DNA of 64,000 bases from Avichristensenella sp031549105. GTDB taxonomy: Bacteria > Bacillota > Clostridia > Christensenellales > Aristaeellaceae. Of this stretch, positions 60,599-64,000 are shown in pieces. The notes under the pieces are model-generated. The model saw only the letters and a program-made list of their open reading frames with translations. It was not told where the DNA came from and ran no database searches. The stretch spans positions 62,001-126,000 of the forward strand of contig JAVBQK010000069.1 of assembly GCA_031549105.1 (NCBI GenBank). The letters run 5' to 3'. The first letter of the stretch is position 1; each line of letters begins with the position of its first letter. A program made the position numbers and the translations under genes.

Positions 60599-62740
60599 AT
60601 GGAACGAAAGGGCAAGAAAGACCGTTGTTTCGGCGTTATCCGGCGCTTTTTGGCCGCCGTTTTTGCAGGGGTATTGACGCTGGCCATAATGATCCCTGCC
60701 GCGCTGGCCCTGCCGGAGGAGAGCTATTTCTCCTACACCTACAACGAGTGGGGCGATTCGGCCCTGGCCCCTGCGGGGTATAGCCCGTCCAGCGTGCTGT
60801 ATGGGCAAGATATGGGAACCGGGCCGCTCAAAGCCCCCCGCGATCTGTTTGTGGACGGGGAAACGGGCGAACTATACATCATGGACTCGGGCAACAACCG
60901 CCTGGTGGTGGTGGATGCGGGCTACGATTTTCTTCGGGAGTACACGGCCTTTTCCCTCGGGGGGGAGACCTTGACGCTGAACAACCCCGGCGGACTGTTT
61001 GTCAGCCGGGAGAGGCTTCTGTATATCTGCGATACGGGCAATAAGCGGGTGCTGGTGTCGGACCTGTCCGGCCAGGTGCAAAAAATCCTGGGCCTGCCGG
61101 AGACGGATCTCATCGATCCCGGCCTTCTGTACCAACCGGAGAAGATCGTGGTGGACAGTGCGGGCAGGCTGTACGTGCAGGCGGTAGGGGTGTTCAGCGG
61201 CCTCATCTGCATGGACGAAAACGGCGGGTTTGTGCAATTTTTCGGGGCCAACCGGGTGGAGATGACCGCCGCCATGATGGTGGATTACCTGTGGAAGCAA
61301 CTGCTGTCCCGGGAGCAACGGTCCCGGATGGCCAGCTTCATCCCCATCGAGTATTCCAACCTTTACATCGATGCAGATGACTTTATCTACGCGGCCTCGG
61401 TGCATTCCAGCAGTTCCCGGGGAGAGATCAAGAAGCTAAACGCGCTAGGCGTAAACGTTCTGCACATCGACCCCTTTGCATCCTACGCGTATGCGAAGGA
61501 CGACTACGGCGATCACCCCGTGGCTTACATCGACAACAACCCGGTGGATTCAATGTTTGCGGACATCACGGTGAATGAGGCGGGCATCATCAGCGCGCTG
61601 GATGCCAAGCGGGGCCGCGTGTTCCAGTACGACAGCGAGAGCAACTTGGTGACCGTGTTTGGCGGCATGGGCCAGCAGGCGGGTACATTCCAGGCCCCTT
61701 CCGCGCTGGTGGAGATGGGGGACAGCCTGGTGGTGCTCGACAGCAAAAAGAACAGCCTGACCGTGTTTGACATCACGGATTTCGGCAGGCTTCTGCACAG
61801 CGCCATCGGCCTATACAACGCAGGCTACTATCTGGAGGCCATGACCCCATGGCAGGCGGTGCTGGAGAGGTGCGCCAACTACAACCTGGCGTATATCGGC
61901 CTGGGTAAGGCAAACCTGCGCCTGGCAAGGTACCCGGAGGCCATGGAGAACTTTCGCCTTGGCTATGATAAAAAAGGCTACTCCGATGCCCTGTCGGAAA
62001 TGGTGATCGAGTTTGGCCGGAACAACCTGGGATGGATTCTGCTGGGGATCGCGCTGGCGTATGTGGTCATCCGGCTGCTGGCGCCGGGGACCAGGAAGGC
62101 CCTGGCCCGGTGGCAGCTGCTGGACAGGCTGGGCCTTCGGGTCAGCGCTAGGGCGATGGCTCACCCCATCGACGCCATGGAGGCTGTGAAGTACAGGGGG
62201 CAGGGGTCCCTGACGGTGGCGCTTTTCATTGTGTTGCTACTGTTTGTCCAAGGGGTGCTGACCCGCCAAGCCACAGGCTTCCTGTTTAACGGTAACCGCC
62301 TGGACACCATCCGCCTAGGCACGGTACTGCTGGGGTCCGTGGGGTTGTATGCTCTGTGGGTCATCGCCAACATCGCCGCCACGACCTTCATGGACGGTGA
62401 GGGGAAACCGGCGGAGGTAGCCGTAGCATCTGCCTACGCGCTGCAGCCCTATATCTTGCTATCCCTTGTGGGGGTGGCCGTCAGCCATGTCCTCACCCTG
62501 GAGATGGGGGTGTTCCTGACCTTCCTGCGCATCGGCGCGATGGGCTGGAGCGTCGCTTTGATGGCGGTATCTCTTATGACCGTGCACCAGTTCACGTTCA
62601 AAAAGACGGTGGTGAACCTCCTGGCCACGGTGGCAGGGATGCTGGTGATCGCGTTTCTAATCGCGCTGGTGGTGAGCATGTTCCAGCAACTGCAAGTGTT
62701 TTTCTATACGCTCTTTAACGAGATCGTGTTCCGGCTGTAA
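60599..62740 (+). CDS. NHL propeller - TPR - Yip1 membrane fusion
   Basis: A 713-residue protein. Start 60599 has GGAAGGAGGGG upstream; the longer frame from 60440 overlaps the permease. N-terminal signal/anchor (about 18-38); NHL-type propeller (about 70-390; PRDLFVDGETGELYIMDSGNNRLVV, GLFVSRERLLYICDTGNKRVLVSD); a TPR-like helical hairpin pair (about 405-465; YLEAMTPWQAVLERCANYNLAYIGLGKANLRL); one membrane helix (about 475-495); then a Yip1 domain with about five helices (about 510-710). Conserved near DUF5696 and ABC genes in some Firmicutes as far as I recall; function unknown. Confidence 0.82.
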   Translation: MERKGKKDRCFGVIRRFLAAVFAGVLTLAIMIPAALALPEESYFSYTYNEWGDSALAPAGYSPSSVLYGQDMGTGPLKAPRDLFVDGETGELYIMDSGNNRLVVVDAGYDFLREYTAFSLGGETLTLNNPGGLFVSRERLLYICDTGNKRVLVSDLSGQVQKILGLPETDLIDPGLLYQPEKIVVDSAGRLYVQAVGVFSGLICMDENGGFVQFFGANRVEMTAAMMVDYLWKQLLSREQRSRMASFIPIEYSNLYIDADDFIYAASVHSSSSRGEIKKLNALGVNVLHIDPFASYAYAKDDYGDHPVAYIDNNPVDSMFADITVNEAGIISALDAKRGRVFQYDSESNLVTVFGGMGQQAGTFQAPSALVEMGDSLVVLDSKKNSLTVFDITDFGRLLHSAIGLYNAGYYLEAMTPWQAVLERCANYNLAYIGLGKANLRLARYPEAMENFRLGYDKKGYSDALSEMVIEFGRNNLGWILLGIALAYVVIRLLAPGTRKALARWQLLDRLGLRVSARAMAHPIDAMEAVKYRGQGSLTVALFIVLLLFVQGVLTRQATGFLFNGNRLDTIRLGTVLLGSVGLYALWVIANIAATTFMDGEGKPAEVAVASAYALQPYILLSLVGVAVSHVLTLEMGVFLTFLRIGAMGWSVALMAVSLMTVHQFTFKKTVVNLLATVAGMLVIAFLIALVVSMFQQLQVFFYTLFNEIVFRL

Positions 62741-62760
62741 GATAGGACGGGGGTGAGGAC

Positions 62761-64000
62761 GTGGAACCTTTTCGTAGGATGAAGGGCTGGCTGCTGGTGC
62801 TGCTGTGCGCGGCAACGGTGTGGTGCCTGTCCGTCTTCGCCTTGGCGGAAGATGCCGGGCTTTCGACCCATGCGCTGGATTCCCGCTTTACCTTAGCAGA
62901 GGAAAACGAAAGGCTAGCCCTGTACGTGGACGAGGCGCTGTGCGACATTGCGCTCCTTGACAAGCAAAGCGGCGCGGTGTGGTACTCAAACCCCCCGGAC
63001 GCTTCCGAGGACAAAGTAGCCAGCGGCATGCCAAAGCAGCAGATGCTTTCCCAGCTCTACGTGAAGTATGTGGATGACAAGAACAACAGCTTCTTTGCCG
63101 CCAGCCGCTTTTCCGCCGTAGACCAGGGCGGCGCGGTGCTAATCAGAGAAGAGGACGCCATCACCGTCGTGATGGACTTCCGCCGGGATGAATTCAAGAT
63201 CCCCGTGCGGTATTCGCTGGGGGACGACCATCTGCGGGCCGAGGTGCTGCTGGACCAAATCGAAGAATACGGCCTGCACCGCATCAACCAGATCACCCTG
63301 CTGCCCTTCTTTGGGGCGGGGGGGCCGGAGGATTCCGGCTACGTCTTCCTGCCCGATGGCAGTGGGGCCTTGGTGCGCTTCAACAATGGAAAGCAGGCCT
63401 CGGGAAGCATCACCCTCAACGTGTATGGAGATGAGATCGTGTTTGGCAGGGAGCTGGTGGACACCTCCCGCCAGAAGTGCCACCTGCCTGTGTTCGGCAT
63501 TCAGCGGGCGGAAGATACCCTCCTGGCCGTGATCCATGAAGGAGCGGCCAAGTCCGCCATCACCGTAACCCCGGGCGGCCGGTACACCGGCTACACCACC
63601 GTCAGCGCCACCTACAACCTGCGCCTGCTGGGCTCGGTCAAGCTGCCCACCAAGAACTTTCAAAACCGCAGCGTGCAGGTGCTGGAGGATGGGACGGGCC
63701 AGGACGCCGCCTTTGAAGTACGCTACTACCCGCTGACCCCGGCGAGCGGGTATGTCGGGATGGCCCAGCGATACCGGACCTATTTGATAGAGGAAGCGAG
63801 CATGCCAGCGCAGAACACCGACGCCGGAGCGCCTGGACTGTACCTGGATGTGACCGGCGCAGTGAACCTGAAAAAGCCGATACTGGGGATTCCCGCCCAT
63901 GTGGTAACCCCTCTGACCCCTTTCGATGGCGCGGCGGCCTTGCTAACTAACCTCCGTGACCTGGGCGTAGAATCCATTACGCTTCGCTATTCCGGCTGGA
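62761..64000 (+). CDS. DUF5696-type secreted protein, 3' end outside window
   Basis: A frame from GTG 62761 (GGGGGTGA upstream) stays open to the window end: 413 codons. Signal peptide (GWLLVLLCAATVWCLSVFALAED), a beta-rich N-terminal half (LALYVDEALCDIALLDKQSGAVWYSNPPD; DSGYVFLPDGSGALVRFNNGK), then FGIQRAEDTLLAVIHEGAA and the start of what looks like a TIM barrel (TPLTPFDGAAALLTNLRDLGVESITLRY). The layout matches DUF5696 proteins, which resemble glycoside hydrolases but are uncharacterised. It starts 20 bases after the Yip1 fusion. Confidence 0.78.
   Translation, partial: MEPFRRMKGWLLVLLCAATVWCLSVFALAEDAGLSTHALDSRFTLAEENERLALYVDEALCDIALLDKQSGAVWYSNPPDASEDKVASGMPKQQMLSQLYVKYVDDKNNSFFAASRFSAVDQGGAVLIREEDAITVVMDFRRDEFKIPVRYSLGDDHLRAEVLLDQIEEYGLHRINQITLLPFFGAGGPEDSGYVFLPDGSGALVRFNNGKQASGSITLNVYGDEIVFGRELVDTSRQKCHLPVFGIQRAEDTLLAVIHEGAAKSAITVTPGGRYTGYTTVSATYNLRLLGSVKLPTKNFQNRSVQVLEDGTGQDAAFEVRYYPLTPASGYVGMAQRYRTYLIEEASMPAQNTDAGAPGLYLDVTGAVNLKKPILGIPAHVVTPLTPFDGAAALLTNLRDLGVESITLRYSGW

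Overview
The window looks like chromosome of an anaerobic, spore-forming-lineage, GC-rich Clostridia. Evidence: a SpoIIP homologue, a split glycine decarboxylase (gcvPA/gcvPB), a yloU-yloV-recG run, AddA rather than RecB, DUF975 and Asp23 proteins, strong AGGAGG ribosome sites and sigma-A type promoters. Many secreted proteins and glycan enzymes suggest a gut or other polysaccharide-rich habitat; a Christensenellales-like host is my guess, not something the sequence proves. I see no rRNA, tRNA, CRISPR array, phage or insertion-sequence transposase.

Layout. 1-7 kb: a secreted protein cut by the left edge, an orphan peptide-type solute-binding protein, a small protein, a DUF975 membrane protein, yebC, and a secreted propeller-like protein. 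7-20.3 kb (minus strand): gcvT-gcvH-gcvPA-gcvPB, then lacZ-addA-PHP phosphatase-small membrane protein-rarA. Two parS-like palindromes lie just upstream of rarA, and a candidate plus-strand small RNA overlaps the 3' end of rarA. 20.5-32 kb: an SH3/peptidoglycan-binding protein, spoIIP with a membrane partner, fucU with a Zn-dependent phospholipase C-like gene, a CapA-like protein that has lost its metal-site motifs, a secreted beta-helix protein, recG, fakA/yloV and yloU.

34-49 kb is a catabolic island. A PrpR-type regulator with a dead AAA+ domain faces a 12.9 kb operon: four-carbon acid sugar kinase, iron alcohol dehydrogenase, DapA-family lyase, PdxA-family dehydrogenase, LplB/YtcP-type permeases, a solute-binding protein, an MGH1-like hydrolase, a beta-lactamase-fold hydrolase and a sialidase-like propeller. 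The last three have no signal peptide, so an imported saccharide is probably taken apart in the cytoplasm. 49-64 kb is a second island. A LacI regulator, a GH106-like hydrolase and an AllA-like cupin run left. A secreted beta-helix protein, a sugar-binding/solute-binding fusion, two permeases, an NHL-TPR-Yip1 membrane fusion and a DUF5696 protein (cut by the right edge) run right. Neither transporter has its own ATPase.

Between genes there is a recurring mosaic of perfect hairpins whose stems differ by paired changes (four loci), a different four-hairpin stack at 24.6 kb, and a 150 bp full-length palindrome at 32 kb that resembles a MITE. The most unusual items are the acid-sugar island with its degenerate regulator, the Yip1/DUF5696 transport island, the candidate small RNA, and the hairpin repeat family.
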